This document shows, piece after piece, positions 1-8,121 of a DNA stretch of 38,411 nt. A model generated the notes under the pieces. The model did not search any database, had not been told where the DNA came from, and saw only the letters and a program-made list of their open reading frames with translations. Numbering within the stretch: position 1 is the stretch's first letter; the number at the start of each line of letters is the position of its first letter. The translations under genes and the position numbers were made by a program. Source of the stretch: Streptomyces sp. SBT349 (lineage in GTDB: Bacteria; Actinomycetota; Actinomycetes; Streptomycetales; Streptomycetaceae); the NCBI RefSeq assembly GCF_001083795.1, contig NZ_LAVK01000024.1:1-38411 (forward strand). The letters are read 5' to 3'.

Positions 1-97
1 ACCAGTGATCCACCCTCCCCTGTCCCCGCGCAGCTACAGATGTAAAAAAGACACGCCCCCCGCCGGTGCCCCGCCTCATCCGGCGAAGGAGCCCGTG

Positions 98-1075
98 ATG
101 CGAAAGAGGGACACAGCCGCGGTCGCGGTCCTCGGCCTCCTGGCCGCCACGCTCAGCGCGTGCGGCGCAGGCGGCGGGGACGACAGCGCGAACGGCGCGA
201 ACGGTGCGACCACGATCCGGCTCGCCCACAATTCCAACGCCGGCGTCCTGTCGGCCCGAGTCGCCGACGAGCAGGGGTTCTTCGCCGAGCACGACATCCA
301 GGTCGAGTTCACCCAGGTCGAGAACGTCGAAACGCTCCCGCCGACTCTTGGCAACTCCTTCGACATCGTCCTGTCCACACCGACCCTGCTGCTCAGCGGA
401 TCAGCGCAGGGCCTCGACCTGGTGGAGGCGGCCGGCACCTCCGTCGAGGTACCCGACAACCCCACGGCAGCCGTGATCGGCTCGGCGGGCACCGGCACCC
501 GGAGCGCCGAGGACCTGGCAGGCAGGACCATCGGGGTGCTCAACCAGACCGGCACCCTGCACCTCGCCACCCAGTACTGGCTCGACCGGGCCGGCGTCCC
601 GCTGGACAGCGTCGACGTCGTCCAGGTCGACCCCCCGGCCGGCAAGGACCAGCTGATGGCCGGTCGCATCGACGCCGTCGAGACGGTGACCCCGTTCATC
701 GACCAGATACTCGCCGAGGACGACGCCACCCTGCTGGCCTATCCCCACCTCGAAATGGCCTCGGAGATCGGGCTGATCCTCTGGGCGACCAGCGGCGACT
801 GGGCCGCGGACAACCCGCGGGCGCTGGAGGGCTTCCGCTCCGCCCTCGACCAGGCGGCGACGTGGATCGAGGATCCGGCGAACGAGCGGGAAGCGCGCGG
901 CACCCTCGCCGAGTACACCGGCCTGCCGAGCGACGTGATCGCCTCGCTCCAACTCCCGGTCTACGCCGCGGAGCCCCGGCCCCAGGACCACGAGATCTGG
1001 CTGGCGGCCATGCGCGAGTACGCCGGGTTCACCGGCGAGGTCGACCTGGACGAACTGGTCGCGGGGGCGCCGTGA
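98..1075 (+). CDS. ABC transporter substrate-binding lipoprotein, NMT1/TauA-like
   Basis: A 325-residue extracellular binding protein of the SsuA/TauA/NMT1 type, which delivers small organic substrates (sulfonates, pyrimidine precursors, nitrate-like ligands) to an ABC importer. The N-terminus is a lipoprotein signal: basic MRKR, a hydrophobic stretch and the lipobox LSAC near residue 27, so the mature protein should be lipid-anchored. The body has the usual two-lobe pattern, with GFFAEHDIQVEF, a substrate-test segment (IVLSTPTLLLSG) and DLAGRTIGVLNQTGTLH. The ATG at 98 was chosen because GAAGGA lies just upstream at 85-90; an in-frame GTG at 95 is the alternative. No ATPase or permease follows, so they would lie upstream of the window or elsewhere. 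The substrate is unknown; the XdhC-like gene 76 bp downstream hints at purine or related metabolism, but this is only context. Confidence 0.85.
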   Translation: MRKRDTAAVAVLGLLAATLSACGAGGGDDSANGANGATTIRLAHNSNAGVLSARVADEQGFFAEHDIQVEFTQVENVETLPPTLGNSFDIVLSTPTLLLSGSAQGLDLVEAAGTSVEVPDNPTAAVIGSAGTGTRSAEDLAGRTIGVLNQTGTLHLATQYWLDRAGVPLDSVDVVQVDPPAGKDQLMAGRIDAVETVTPFIDQILAEDDATLLAYPHLEMASEIGLILWATSGDWAADNPRALEGFRSALDQAATWIEDPANEREARGTLAEYTGLPSDVIASLQLPVYAAEPRPQDHEIWLAAMREYAGFTGEVDLDELVAGAP

Positions 1076-1151
1076 GCCGCGGGTCTTCCCCCCACCCCGG
1101 CGCGGCGGCGAGGGCCTTGCGGAGACGGACCGCGGGCGCGAAGGAGGGAAC

Positions 1152-2303
1152 GTGCTGGACATAGCCGCACCGCTGCGCCAGTGGTGCCGGGACGGGCGTG
1201 ACTTCGCCGTCGCCACCGTCACCGCGGTGCGCGGCAGCGCCCCCAGGCAACCGGGCGCCGCGCTCGCCGTCGACGCCGACGGCACGGTGGTCGGCAGCGT
1301 CTCCGGCGGCTGCGTCGAGGCCGCGGTGTACGAGCTGTGCGTGCGGTCGCTGACCACCGGCGCCACCCTGGTGGAGCGCTTCGGCCATCAGGACGACGAC
1401 CCCTTCGCCGTCGGCCTCACCTGCGGCGGGGAGATCGACGTGCTGGTCACCCCGGTCCGGGCCAAGCCGGGGGCGCCGCCGGAACGCGCCACCGTCGAGG
1501 CGGCCCTGGACACGGCCGCGTCCGGCCGTCCGGCGGCGCTGGCCCGGATCGTCGCCGGCCCGGCCGGCCTGCTCGGGCGGGTGCTGCACGTGCGGATCGA
1601 CGGCACCCACGAGGGCACGCTCGGCTCCACCGCCGAGCTGGACCGCACGGCCGCCCGGCAGGCGGCGGCCTTCCTGCACAACGGACACACCGGCACCGTC
1701 GGCCTCGGCGCCGAGGGGCTGAGGTGCGGCGAACCCGTCACCCTGTTCATCGAGACCAGCCTGCCGCCGCCCAGGATGCTCGTCTTCGGCGCGGTGGACT
1801 TCGCCGCCGCTCTCGCCCGCGCGGGCCGGTTCCTCGGCTACCGGGTCACGGTCTGCGACGCGCGGCCGGTCTTCGCCACGGCGGCCCGCTTCCCCGACGC
1901 CGACGAGGTGGTCACCCAGTGGCCGGACCGCTACCTCGACTCCCAGCGGCTCGACGCCCGTACGGCCGTCTGCGTGCTGACCCACGACGCCAAGTTCGAC
2001 ATCCCACTGCTGCGGCGCGCGCTGCGCCTCCCGGTCGCCTACGTCGGCGCCATGGGCTCGGTCCGCACCCATCGGACCCGTGTCGAGGGTCTGCGCGCCG
2101 CGGGCGTCACCGAAGCCGAACTGGCCAGGCTGCGTTCGCCGATCGGCCTCGACCTGGGCGCGCGGACTCCGGAGGAGACGGCGCTCTCCATCGTCGCCGA
2201 GATCGTCGCCCTCAGACACGGCGGCTCCGGCGTTCCGCTGACCGGCTGCGAGAGCCCCATCCACCACGACCCGGTGGCCCCGGCCGCCGCACCACCGCAC
2301 TGA
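1152..2303 (+). CDS. XdhC/CoxI family protein (molybdenum-enzyme maturation)
   Basis: A 383-residue member of the XdhC/CoxI family. Relatives bind molybdenum cofactor, promote its sulfuration and insert it into xanthine-dehydrogenase-type hydroxylases in the cytoplasm. The N-terminal XdhC_CoxI domain (about residues 10-80) shows VRGSAPRQPGAALAV and the SGGCVEAAV motif; the C-terminal Rossmann-like XdhC_C domain starts near residue 210 (PRMLVFGAVDFAAALARAG) and contains YVGAMGS and a closing RSPIGLDLGARTPEETALSI segment typical of the family. Translation starts at GTG 1152 behind a perfect AAGGAGGG at 1141-1148. No xanthine dehydrogenase subunit gene is next to it, so the partner enzyme must be encoded elsewhere. 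The preceding binding-protein gene reads in the same direction and may be cotranscribed. Confidence 0.88.
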   Translation: MLDIAAPLRQWCRDGRDFAVATVTAVRGSAPRQPGAALAVDADGTVVGSVSGGCVEAAVYELCVRSLTTGATLVERFGHQDDDPFAVGLTCGGEIDVLVTPVRAKPGAPPERATVEAALDTAASGRPAALARIVAGPAGLLGRVLHVRIDGTHEGTLGSTAELDRTAARQAAAFLHNGHTGTVGLGAEGLRCGEPVTLFIETSLPPPRMLVFGAVDFAAALARAGRFLGYRVTVCDARPVFATAARFPDADEVVTQWPDRYLDSQRLDARTAVCVLTHDAKFDIPLLRRALRLPVAYVGAMGSVRTHRTRVEGLRAAGVTEAELARLRSPIGLDLGARTPEETALSIVAEIVALRHGGSGVPLTGCESPIHHDPVAPAAAPPH

Positions 2304-2346
2304 GGCGGATCGAGGCCCCCGGGATCGGATCACCGTTGTTCAGAAG

Positions 2347-2466
2347 GCCGGTGGCGCCGACGCGGGTCGTGGACCGAGAGGTCGATCGCTTCGTGCGAGA
2401 TGTGCGTGGAGGCGTCACCGGGGAACTGGTGTCGCACCCACGCTGCGATCTGCTCGGGAGACCGGC
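2347..2466 (-). pseudogene. IS30-family transposase remnant
   Basis: Reading the minus strand across this gap gives CRSPEQIAAWVRHQFPGDAS followed by THISHEAIDLS, which closely follows the conserved block of IS30-family transposases (SPEQIA..L...FPDD....VSHETIY.SL). Only about 35 codons survive, with no start, no DDE catalytic core and no visible inverted repeats, so it is a relic. It sits between the convergent ends of the XdhC-like and pirin genes, and the arginine/proline-rich tail of the pirin reading frame runs right up to it, so the insertion may have altered that tail. Confidence 0.55.
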
Positions 2467-2476
2467 ACCGCCTCGG

Positions 2477-3472
2477 TCACCGCGGCGCGGATCGAGGTGG
2501 GTTCGCTCGCGGTCTGATGGTGGCGTTGGGCAGGGCGGGGGCGGGCAGCCGGTCTCCGTCGTAGCCCCCGACGGTGCCGAAGCGGTCGGTGCCCTCCTGC
2601 CAGGCGGTGCGGGCCTGGAGGATGTCCTCGTGGCTGCGGCCGATGAAGTTCCACCACATGACGATCTCCTCCTCGAAAGGTGGTCCGCCGAGCAGGAGCA
2701 TCCGGGCTGGTTCGTCGGAGGCGTTGGTCAGCGTGAGGGCGTCGTTCCCGGTGTCGAGGTAGCCCAGCTCCGCCGGGCGCAACGGTGTGTCGGCCATGCG
2801 GACATGGCCGTGGTCGACGAGGAGGCCGTGCTCGAAGCCGGCATCCACGGCGAGGGTGGCCGTGGCGTGTGGCTGGAGGACGATCTCGGCGCCGAGCAGG
2901 GGGGTGAAGGTCCGCACCGGCGATGTGACCCCGGCGAGGGAGCCCAGGAAGACCCTGGCCTCGGCCCCGTCCAGCCGTAGGGGGTCCGGGATGTGGTGCT
3001 GGAAGTCCCGGGCGGCGCCGCGGTGTGCCTCGGGCAGTGCCACCCACAGCTGGACACCGTGCAGCACGGTGGTGCGCGCCGTGGAGACCTCGGAGTGGGC
3101 GATGCCGTGCCCGCCCGTCATGAGGTTCAGCTCTCCGGGCCGGACGAGGGCGTGGCTGCCCAGGCTGTCTCGATGCTCGACCTCCCCGCTGAACAGCCAG
3201 CTCACCGTTTGCAGGCCGGTATGCGGGTGCGGGGGGACATCCATCCCGCTCGTGGCGGCGACATCGTCCGGGCCGTAGTGATCGGCGAAGCACCAGGCCC
3301 CGATCAGCGTCCGGGCCCGCTGCGGCAGCGTGCGCCGCACCGTCATCGACCGCGGGCCGCCCAGCGGCACCTCACGCGGGGCCAGGACCTCCACCCGCGG
3401 CGCCGTTCCCCGTTCGCCGTCGGCCCGTGCTCCGCAGCTCAGCACGGCCGGCTCCGTCTCGACGTTGCTCAC
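2477..3472 (-). CDS. Pirin family protein (bicupin)
   Basis: A 331-residue pirin, a cytoplasmic two-cupin protein that binds one metal ion in the N-terminal cupin; members act as quercetinase-like dioxygenases or redox-sensing cofactors. The N-terminal metal-binding residues are visible as PPHPHTGLQ and, further on, HGIAHSE, giving the expected three His and one Glu. The C-terminal cupin carries LLLGGPPFEEEIVMWWNF, a family hallmark. The start is GTG at 3472 (5' end on the minus strand) with GGAAGG about 8 nt upstream. It is divergent from an AhpD-like gene and shares with it a 132-bp promoter region holding a near-perfect palindrome. The last ~15 residues are Arg/Pro-rich and abut an IS30 remnant. 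Confidence 0.93.
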   Translation of the reverse strand: MSNVETEPAVLSCGARADGERGTAPRVEVLAPREVPLGGPRSMTVRRTLPQRARTLIGAWCFADHYGPDDVAATSGMDVPPHPHTGLQTVSWLFSGEVEHRDSLGSHALVRPGELNLMTGGHGIAHSEVSTARTTVLHGVQLWVALPEAHRGAARDFQHHIPDPLRLDGAEARVFLGSLAGVTSPVRTFTPLLGAEIVLQPHATATLAVDAGFEHGLLVDHGHVRMADTPLRPAELGYLDTGNDALTLTNASDEPARMLLLGGPPFEEEIVMWWNFIGRSHEDILQARTAWQEGTDRFGTVGGYDGDRLPAPALPNATIRPRANPPRSAPR

Positions 3473-3501
3473 CGCTGACCGCCTTCCACTCGATCGACAT
3501 C

Positions 3502-3519
3502 TAGTTTATGCATCAACTA
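3502..3519. promoter_or_regulatory. 18-bp palindromic operator between pirin and AhpD-like genes
   Basis: TAGTTTATGCATCAACTA is palindromic at 16 of 18 positions, with mismatches only at the symmetric positions 6 and 13. It is AT-rich in a very GC-rich region and lies centrally between the divergent starts at 3472 and 3605, so one bound repressor could control both genes. Its size and symmetry suit MarR- or HxlR-type regulators, but no such gene is adjacent. Confidence 0.6.
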
Positions 3520-3604
3520 TCCTTGCGGGTCGAAGGTACACCCTGACCCACCACGACACGGTGGAACGAGTGCGGCCGCCCGCGGCCCGACGAAGGAGCC
3601 CGGA

Positions 3605-4102
3605 TTGAGCGACACGACCCCCGATCCCGAGGCTCGGCGGATCTTCATCGACAAGCAGAGCCCCGAGCCCTATCGCGCGCTGCTCCAGACCTCGGAAGCG
3701 GTCCGTGCTGCCGCCACCGGCGCGGGCCTGGAGCGCACGCTCGTGGAACTGATCAACCTCCGCGTCTCGCAGATCAACGGCTGTCCCTCCTGTCTCGACG
3801 TGCACACCAGGGCCGCGCTGCGCGCCGGCGAGACCACCCAACGCCTCGGCGTGCTGGCCGCCTGGCGGCACACGGACCTGTTCACGCCGCGCGAGCGTGC
3901 CACCCTCGCCCTGGCGGAGGCCACCACCCGTCCCGCGGACGACGCCGTCCAGGAGGCCGCCTACGCGACCGCCCGCCAGGTGCTCACCGACGATGAGATC
4001 TCCGCGGCGATATGGGTGGCGGTCACCATCAACGCATTCAACAGGGTCTCGATCATGAGCAGGCATCCCGTGCGCGCGAGCTCCGCGAGGCCGCCGAGGT
4101 GA
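3605..4102 (+). CDS. Carboxymuconolactone decarboxylase / AhpD-like protein
   Basis: A 165-residue all-helical protein of the CMD/AhpD family. The redox motif INGCPSCLDVHT matches the CxxC...H signature of AhpD-like alkylhydroperoxidase proteins, in which a cysteine pair reduces or is reduced by a partner. It lacks any secretion signal, so it should be cytoplasmic. The start is TTG at 3605, supported by GAAGGAG about 7 nt upstream; there is no closer ATG. The length and ending (NAFNRVSIMSRHPVR) are normal for the family. It is divergent from the pirin gene and probably coregulated with it through the palindrome at 3502-3519, suggesting an oxidative or electrophile stress pair. Confidence 0.9.
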   Translation: MSDTTPDPEARRIFIDKQSPEPYRALLQTSEAVRAAATGAGLERTLVELINLRVSQINGCPSCLDVHTRAALRAGETTQRLGVLAAWRHTDLFTPRERATLALAEATTRPADDAVQEAAYATARQVLTDDEISAAIWVAVTINAFNRVSIMSRHPVRASSARPPR

Positions 4103-4196
4103 CCCGCCCGGCGTTGTCCTCCGTGACGCGCCACGTGAGCCAGTCGTCGATGTGCCCAGGCGCCACCTCGCCCCCGCCGCCCCGCCGGGTCACGGT

Positions 4197-4215
4197 GGCC
4201 GGCGACAGGCCGGCC
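4197..4215. terminator. Hairpin between convergent AhpD-like and ArsR-type genes
   Basis: GGCCGGC and GCCGGCC form a perfect 7-bp stem around the 5-nt loop GACAG. It stands in the 168-bp gap between the stops of two convergent genes and could terminate both, as Streptomyces hairpins often lack a U-tract. The rest of the gap shows no convincing gene. Confidence 0.45.
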
Positions 4216-4270
4216 GTGCCGCCGAGGAACTGCTCCGGCGCAGGCACGAAGTCGCCGGCGCCCGGACGAG

Positions 4271-5275
4271 CTATGTGTGGGGCCATGCACCGGATTCAGG
4301 CCGGAGCAGGGCTTCTCCCAGCGCGGTGGTCAGGTACAGGACGGCGCGACCGGAGCGTTCCCGTGCGACGAGGCCGCTGTCGCGAAGGATGCGAAGGTGC
4401 TGGGACACCGCGCTGGGTGTGACACCGAGCGCGTGTGCCAGGTCCGTTGTCGTCGCGGGGGAGCGCAGTGTCTCCAGGAGCTCGGCTCGTACGCGGCCGA
4501 GCAGACGTATGACGCCGGCCGCGGGTGGCTGTGCCCGCGCCGTCCACACCGCGGCGGCACCGCGAGCGGGATAGCGCACGGTGGTCTGTGTGGAGGTGCT
4601 CTTCTTGATCAGCACCTGGCACGAGCCGAGGACGACGGGGATGAGGACGAGACCACCCGGGCCGCGGTCCACCACGCGATCGGCCCGCCAGCGTGGGCCC
4701 CCCAGCATCAGTACACCTTCGTGCCATCGCAGGTCCGGGTGCAGGTCGGTGAACAACTTCGCGGCACCGCCTGCGGCCAGCTGCCTGGCGCGGTGGCCGA
4801 TGTCGGCATCCAGTACTCCCCGGATCCGTGACCAGTGGGGTGCGATGAGCCGGTCATGGGCCTCGCGCAATTCGGCAGCGATCGCACGCAGTCCCGCCGC
4901 CGGCCGCGCGGCGAGTGCGGCGGCTTCCCCGAGGTCGTCGCCGAACACGCGATGGAGGCTGGCCCTCAGCTGACGGGGGGTCGTGCGCCGCAACGCGGCC
5001 AGATCGTCGTCGATGGACGCCACACCGTTGCGTGGGGCGGGGACCAGGAACTCCGGCCAGTTGACCCGGCGGCTGACAAGGAGTGGCCGGGTCCAGGAGA
5101 GGTCGAGCGGTTTCCGGGCCAGCTCCTTCCGTGCCCATCGCAACCACCGCAGGTTGATCGCCTGCCGATCGCGGCCGGCCAGCTGCTGCAGGCATGCCAC
5201 GGTCTCCGACAGCGGCGAGATCGCGAAGCGCGTGGCCGCCAGCTCCGCTACGCCGAGCTCGATCGTCAGGGCCAT
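4271..5275 (-). CDS. ArsR-family winged-helix regulator with N-terminal DUF5937-like region
   Basis: A 334-residue cytoplasmic regulator. Residues ~1-240 are an actinobacteria-typical extension (beginning MALTIELGVAELAATRFAISPL) found in front of a C-terminal ArsR-type winged helix. That domain, at roughly residues 250-325, shows LLETLRSPATTTDLAHALGV, then PSAVSQHLRILRDSGLVA and RSGRAVLYLTTALG. No metal-binding cysteines are seen in the HTH, so the signal is probably not a thiophilic metal. The ATG at 5275 was chosen because the longer reading frame would cross the divergent promoter. The gene is divergent from an MFS exporter with a 25-bp dyad between them, so it probably represses that exporter and itself. 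Confidence 0.85.
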   Translation of the reverse strand: MALTIELGVAELAATRFAISPLSETVACLQQLAGRDRQAINLRWLRWARKELARKPLDLSWTRPLLVSRRVNWPEFLVPAPRNGVASIDDDLAALRRTTPRQLRASLHRVFGDDLGEAAALAARPAAGLRAIAAELREAHDRLIAPHWSRIRGVLDADIGHRARQLAAGGAAKLFTDLHPDLRWHEGVLMLGGPRWRADRVVDRGPGGLVLIPVVLGSCQVLIKKSTSTQTTVRYPARGAAAVWTARAQPPAAGVIRLLGRVRAELLETLRSPATTTDLAHALGVTPSAVSQHLRILRDSGLVARERSGRAVLYLTTALGEALLRPESGAWPHT

Positions 5276-5281
5276 GGCGTG

Positions 5282-5306
5282 AGTATGCAGCAGAGGGCTA
5301 CATGCT
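5282..5306. promoter_or_regulatory. Dyad operator between ArsR-type regulator and MFS exporter
   Basis: AGTATGCAGC, five bases, then GCTACATGCT: the ten-base arms pair at eight positions. It lies 7 nt upstream of the regulator start at 5275 and 35 nt before the exporter start at 5341, the usual place for an autoregulatory site controlling both. Confidence 0.5.
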
Positions 5307-5340
5307 GGCCGCACCGGTTCACGGGGCGAAGGCTGCCGCC

Positions 5341-6597
5341 ATGACCCAGACCCCTGCCACACCACGCCTGTCCGGGGCCTACTGGAAACTGTGGTGGGCA
5401 ACGGCCATCAGCAGTGTGGGCGACGGCGCGTTCGCGGCAGCGTTGCCCCTGCTGGCCGTCACGATCACGGACGACCCCCGGCTCATCTCTCTCGTCGCCA
5501 CCTCGATGTACCTGCCCTGGCTGTTGCTGTCTCTCCCCTGCGGATCGCTGGTGGACCGTCACGACCGCGTCCGCCTGATGTGGTGCTCGCAGGCGGCCCA
5601 GGGCCTTATCGTCGGCGTCCTGGCGTTTCTGGCGATGTTCGGCGAGATCGACATCCCGGTGCTCGCCGTGCTGGCCTTCGGCCTGGGCGCGTGCGGCGTC
5701 CTCTTCGGCAACGCCGGACAGGCGATCCTGCCCGACATCGTCGGCAAGCCGCTGCTGCACCAGGCCAACGGCTACCAGCAAGCGGTCACCTCGATCGGCC
5801 GGGACTTCGCGGGTCCTCCGATCGGCGGCCTGCTCTTCTCGATCGCCGTTGCGCTCCCGCTGGGGATGGACGCCGCCTCGTTCGTGCTGTCCGCCGCACT
5901 GCTGGCGACCTTGCCCAGGCAACGACGCATGCGAGCCGAACATCCGCCCATGCGGGCCGCGATCGCCGAAGGTCTTCGCTGGCTGGCCCGCCACCGGCTG
6001 CTGCGCACCCTGGCCGTCCTGCTCGGCGTCAACACCTTCTGCGGCCAACTCGGCAACGCGGTACTCATCCTGCTGGCGACCGAGACACTGCACCTCGATG
6101 CCAGGGGCTACGGCGTGCTGCTCGCCGCAGCCGCGGTCGGCAGCATCCTCGGCGGTGTGATCAGCGCACGCCTCATCACCCGCATCGGCGCACTTCCCGC
6201 CCTCCTCGGCGCACTCGCCGTGAATGTCGTCGCTTTCCTCGGAATCGGCCTCAGCCCGAACGCGCCCACACTCGGCGTGGCCCTGGCCGTCAACGGCTTC
6301 GCCACCACGCTCTGGACCATCGTGACCGTGAGCCTGCGGCAGCAACTCGTGCCCGGGGAACTGCTCGGCCGGGTCAGCAGTGTCTACAAAATGCTCGGCT
6401 GGGGCCTGATGCCGCTCGGCGCGCTGGTTGGCGGCCTGATCGCGCACGAGCTCGGGCTGCGCGCGCCGTACCTCGTGGCGGGTGTCGTGCGCGGCATCGC
6501 ACTGCTGGCGGCACTGCCCCTGCTCGTCCGCGCACTGCGTGCGGTGCGCGCGGGATTCGGGTCCGCGCCGGGCGGCGAAACCACGGCACGGAACTGA
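5341..6597 (+). CDS. MFS transporter, DHA3-type drug exporter
   Basis: A 418-residue integral membrane protein with about 12 hydrophobic segments, belonging to the MFS_3/DHA3 group (macrolide- and tetracycline-type proton antiporters). Family features are ISSVGDGAFAAALPLLA in helix 1, GSLVDRHDRVRLM in the 2-3 loop (motif A), and LVPGELLGRVSSVYKMLGWG in helix 10. The ATG at 5341 is preceded by GCGAAGG; the frame is open further upstream but that part would overlap the regulator. It is probably repressed by the divergent ArsR-type protein. The substrate cannot be read from sequence. The tail after helix 12 is short and polar. Confidence 0.9.
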   Translation: MTQTPATPRLSGAYWKLWWATAISSVGDGAFAAALPLLAVTITDDPRLISLVATSMYLPWLLLSLPCGSLVDRHDRVRLMWCSQAAQGLIVGVLAFLAMFGEIDIPVLAVLAFGLGACGVLFGNAGQAILPDIVGKPLLHQANGYQQAVTSIGRDFAGPPIGGLLFSIAVALPLGMDAASFVLSAALLATLPRQRRMRAEHPPMRAAIAEGLRWLARHRLLRTLAVLLGVNTFCGQLGNAVLILLATETLHLDARGYGVLLAAAAVGSILGGVISARLITRIGALPALLGALAVNVVAFLGIGLSPNAPTLGVALAVNGFATTLWTIVTVSLRQQLVPGELLGRVSSVYKMLGWGLMPLGALVGGLIAHELGLRAPYLVAGVVRGIALLAALPLLVRALRAVRAGFGSAPGGETTARN

Positions 6598-6633
6598 CAC
6601 GGCGGTCGCCGGCCGGACGGTGCTGGGGGGTCA

Positions 6634-7062
6634 TCAGAGCTCACCGCGCAGCACGGCGTGGCCGGTGTCGGCGTCGAAGGGCACCGACGCGTGCTCGTGA
6701 ACGATCGTCCAGGCGCCGTCCTTCCGGCGAAGGCAGCTCGTCGCGCGCACCCACATGCCGACCTCGGTGCCGTCCCGCATCGTGCCACCGATTCGGACCA
6801 GGAAGTGGCAGAACGCGAGATCGGCTCCGGCGGAGATTTCCAGGTCGCGGATCTCGTGCCCGATCCCGGTGCGGTACGACGCGATCCACCTCTCCAACCG
6901 GCCGGCCGGGTCCTCGCCGCGGCGGACGAACGGGCCGACCGCGTCGTACAGCACGAGGTCGTCGTCGTAGTCGGCGGCCGCGGTGGCGGCGTCCCGGCGG
7001 CCGAACGCCCGGGTGCGAGTCTCCAGCAGGTCGCGGATCTGCCGGTCGCTGTCCGCCGTCAT
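6634..7062 (-). CDS. SnoaL/DUF4440-like nuclear transport factor 2 fold protein
   Basis: A 142-residue protein with the NTF2-like pattern of ketosteroid-isomerase/SnoaL relatives: an N-terminal helix pair (IRDLLETRTRAFGRRDAATA), DDDLVLYDAVGP, and a closing WTIVHEHASVPF, typical of the YybH/DUF4440 subgroup. Such proteins form small cytoplasmic dimers; most have no assigned reaction. It is the third gene of an ArsR-AHSA1-SnoaL operon, and its ATG overlaps the stop of the gene before it in an ATGA arrangement, so translation is likely coupled. Its stop faces the stop of the MFS gene across a 36-bp gap. Confidence 0.85.
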   Translation of the reverse strand: MTADSDRQIRDLLETRTRAFGRRDAATAAADYDDDLVLYDAVGPFVRRGEDPAGRLERWIASYRTGIGHEIRDLEISAGADLAFCHFLVRIGGTMRDGTEVGMWVRATSCLRRKDGAWTIVHEHASVPFDADTGHAVLRGEL

Positions 7063-7502
7063 CGCCGGGCCACCTGATGGCCGAGGGCGTCCAGCCAGTC
7101 GCCGGTGCCCTGCTCGCGCCACTCGGGCTGTTCCCGGTCGTCCAGAAAGGTGCCCTGTTCGGTGAGCACCAGGCGGGTCCCGTCGCCGTCGCGGGCGAAC
7201 CGCACGGTCGTCAGCGACACGGTCGACAGGACCTCGTCGGTGAACAGGGCTGTGGTGTAGACGATGCGTTCCTCGGGGACGATGTCGTGGTACGTGCTCC
7301 GTGCGACGAGGTCGACCCCGTCGCCGCCGTGCACGGCCTCGGTGCCGCCGACCCGGAAGTCCAGCGAGTAGCGGCCGTCCCCGGCCGCGAACCACTTCGC
7401 CTTCGTGTCGCTGTCGGACCAGGCCGCGAAGACCGCGGCGGGCGAAGCGGCGTAGGTCCGCTCCAGCGTGAACGTGCTGTGTTTCACCGAGTGGTCGGTC
7501 AT
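7059..7502 (-). CDS. SRPBCC family protein, AHSA1-like (START-like fold)
   Basis: A 147-residue protein of the AHSA1/COG3832 branch of the SRPBCC superfamily, a helix-grip fold that holds hydrophobic ligands. It shows the diagnostic start (FTLERTYAASPAAVFAAWSD followed by TKAKWF), a central YHDIVPEERIVYT strand and the end helix WLDALGHQVARR. This family is very often encoded next to an ArsR regulator, as here: the regulator stops 5 nt upstream, and the SnoaL-like gene overlaps downstream. The ATG at 7502 was taken because a longer frame would run into the regulator. The ligand is unknown. Confidence 0.9.
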   Translation of the reverse strand: MTDHSVKHSTFTLERTYAASPAAVFAAWSDSDTKAKWFAAGDGRYSLDFRVGGTEAVHGGDGVDLVARSTYHDIVPEERIVYTTALFTDEVLSTVSLTTVRFARDGDGTRLVLTEQGTFLDDREQPEWREQGTGDWLDALGHQVARR

Positions 7503-7507
7503 GATCC

Positions 7508-7843
7508 TCACTCCTTCGTCTGCTCGTCGATGACCGCGCCGAGGCGGTCCAGGCGGTGCTCCCAGGCCGTGCGCCGGCGCCGCAGCCACGCCTCGGCGTT
7601 GCGGAGGCCGGCCGGATCGATCTGGCAGGTGCGGACCCGCCCGACCTTCTCCGACCGCACCAGCTCGCTGTCCTGTAGCACGCGTAGGTGCTGGACCGTC
7701 GCGGCGACGGTCACTCCGAGCTGGGCCGCCAGCTCGCTCACGGTGGCCGGGCCGCGGGTCAGGCGCTCGATCACCGCCCGCCGGTTCGCGTCCGCAAGCG
7801 CGTGGAACACCCGGTTCACCGCTTCCGCCTCATACGTAAGCAT
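7508..7843 (-). CDS. ArsR-family transcriptional regulator
   Basis: A 111-residue winged-helix repressor: NRVFHALADANRRAVIERL, TVSELAAQLGVTVAATVQHL and VLQDSELVRSEKVGRVRTCQ follow the ArsR/SmtB plan. It carries the long C-terminal helix (LRNAEAWLRRRRTAWEHRLD) common in regulators paired with AHSA1 proteins. No metal-site cysteine pair is visible. ATG 7843 (MLTYEAEAV) is preferred; an upstream in-frame ATG exists 15 nt earlier. It heads the operon and likely represses it: the upstream region carries two copies of a GCG(A)CTTAA(C/G)TTTC element, one directly at the start codon. Confidence 0.9.
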   Translation of the reverse strand: MLTYEAEAVNRVFHALADANRRAVIERLTRGPATVSELAAQLGVTVAATVQHLRVLQDSELVRSEKVGRVRTCQIDPAGLRNAEAWLRRRRTAWEHRLDRLGAVIDEQTKE

Positions 7844-7896
7844 GCGCTTAACTTTCATCCATCGGGGCCGCAAAGTCAAGTAGCGACTTAAGTTTC
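7844..7896. promoter_or_regulatory. Direct-repeat operator region of the ArsR-AHSA1-SnoaL operon
   Basis: GCGCTTAACTTTC at 7844-7856 and GCGACTTAAGTTTC at 7883-7896 are near-identical direct repeats about 40 bp apart, both AT-rich for this genome. The first overlaps the 5-bp dyad TAAGC/GCTTA that brackets the regulator start. Their position just upstream of the regulator suggests autoregulation. Confidence 0.4.
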
Positions 7897-8028
7897 TTGC
7901 GGACGGCGGCACCTGGTCCCGCCGCGGGGGAGCTGCGGTGCGGCGCCATCCGCATCACCGGCCTGGGCAAAGCCATCGCGCCGAGGTGGGAAGAGGCTCC
8001 GTGTATCACGTCGGCTGTGTCGCGGGCG

Positions 8029-8048
8029 TATCGGAAATCGCATACGCC
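8029..8048 (+). promoter_or_regulatory. Conserved upstream element shared with the VanZ-like gene
   Basis: TATCGGAAATCGCATACGCC matches at 16 of 20 positions the sequence upstream of the VanZ-like gene (minus strand, 11534-11553), including an identical CGCATACGCC. Both regions also carry an identical GGCTCCGTGTATC some 15-30 nt earlier. Here the element forms a perfect GGCGTAT/ATACGCC inverted repeat (8025-8048). It ends 73 nt before the start of the serine-hydrolase-like gene. Confidence 0.5.
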
Positions 8049-8121
8049 ACCGCAACGCTCCTGCCTGTTCAGTTGGCGGCATGGACCGCAGCGGTTTGTC
8101 GATCGGGAAGGGATCGCAATC

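Noticed and set aside
4053..4286. Minus-strand 77-codon frame between the AhpD-like and ArsR-type genes
   Set aside because: It overlaps the end of the AhpD-like gene, contains the terminator-like hairpin and has no known motif.
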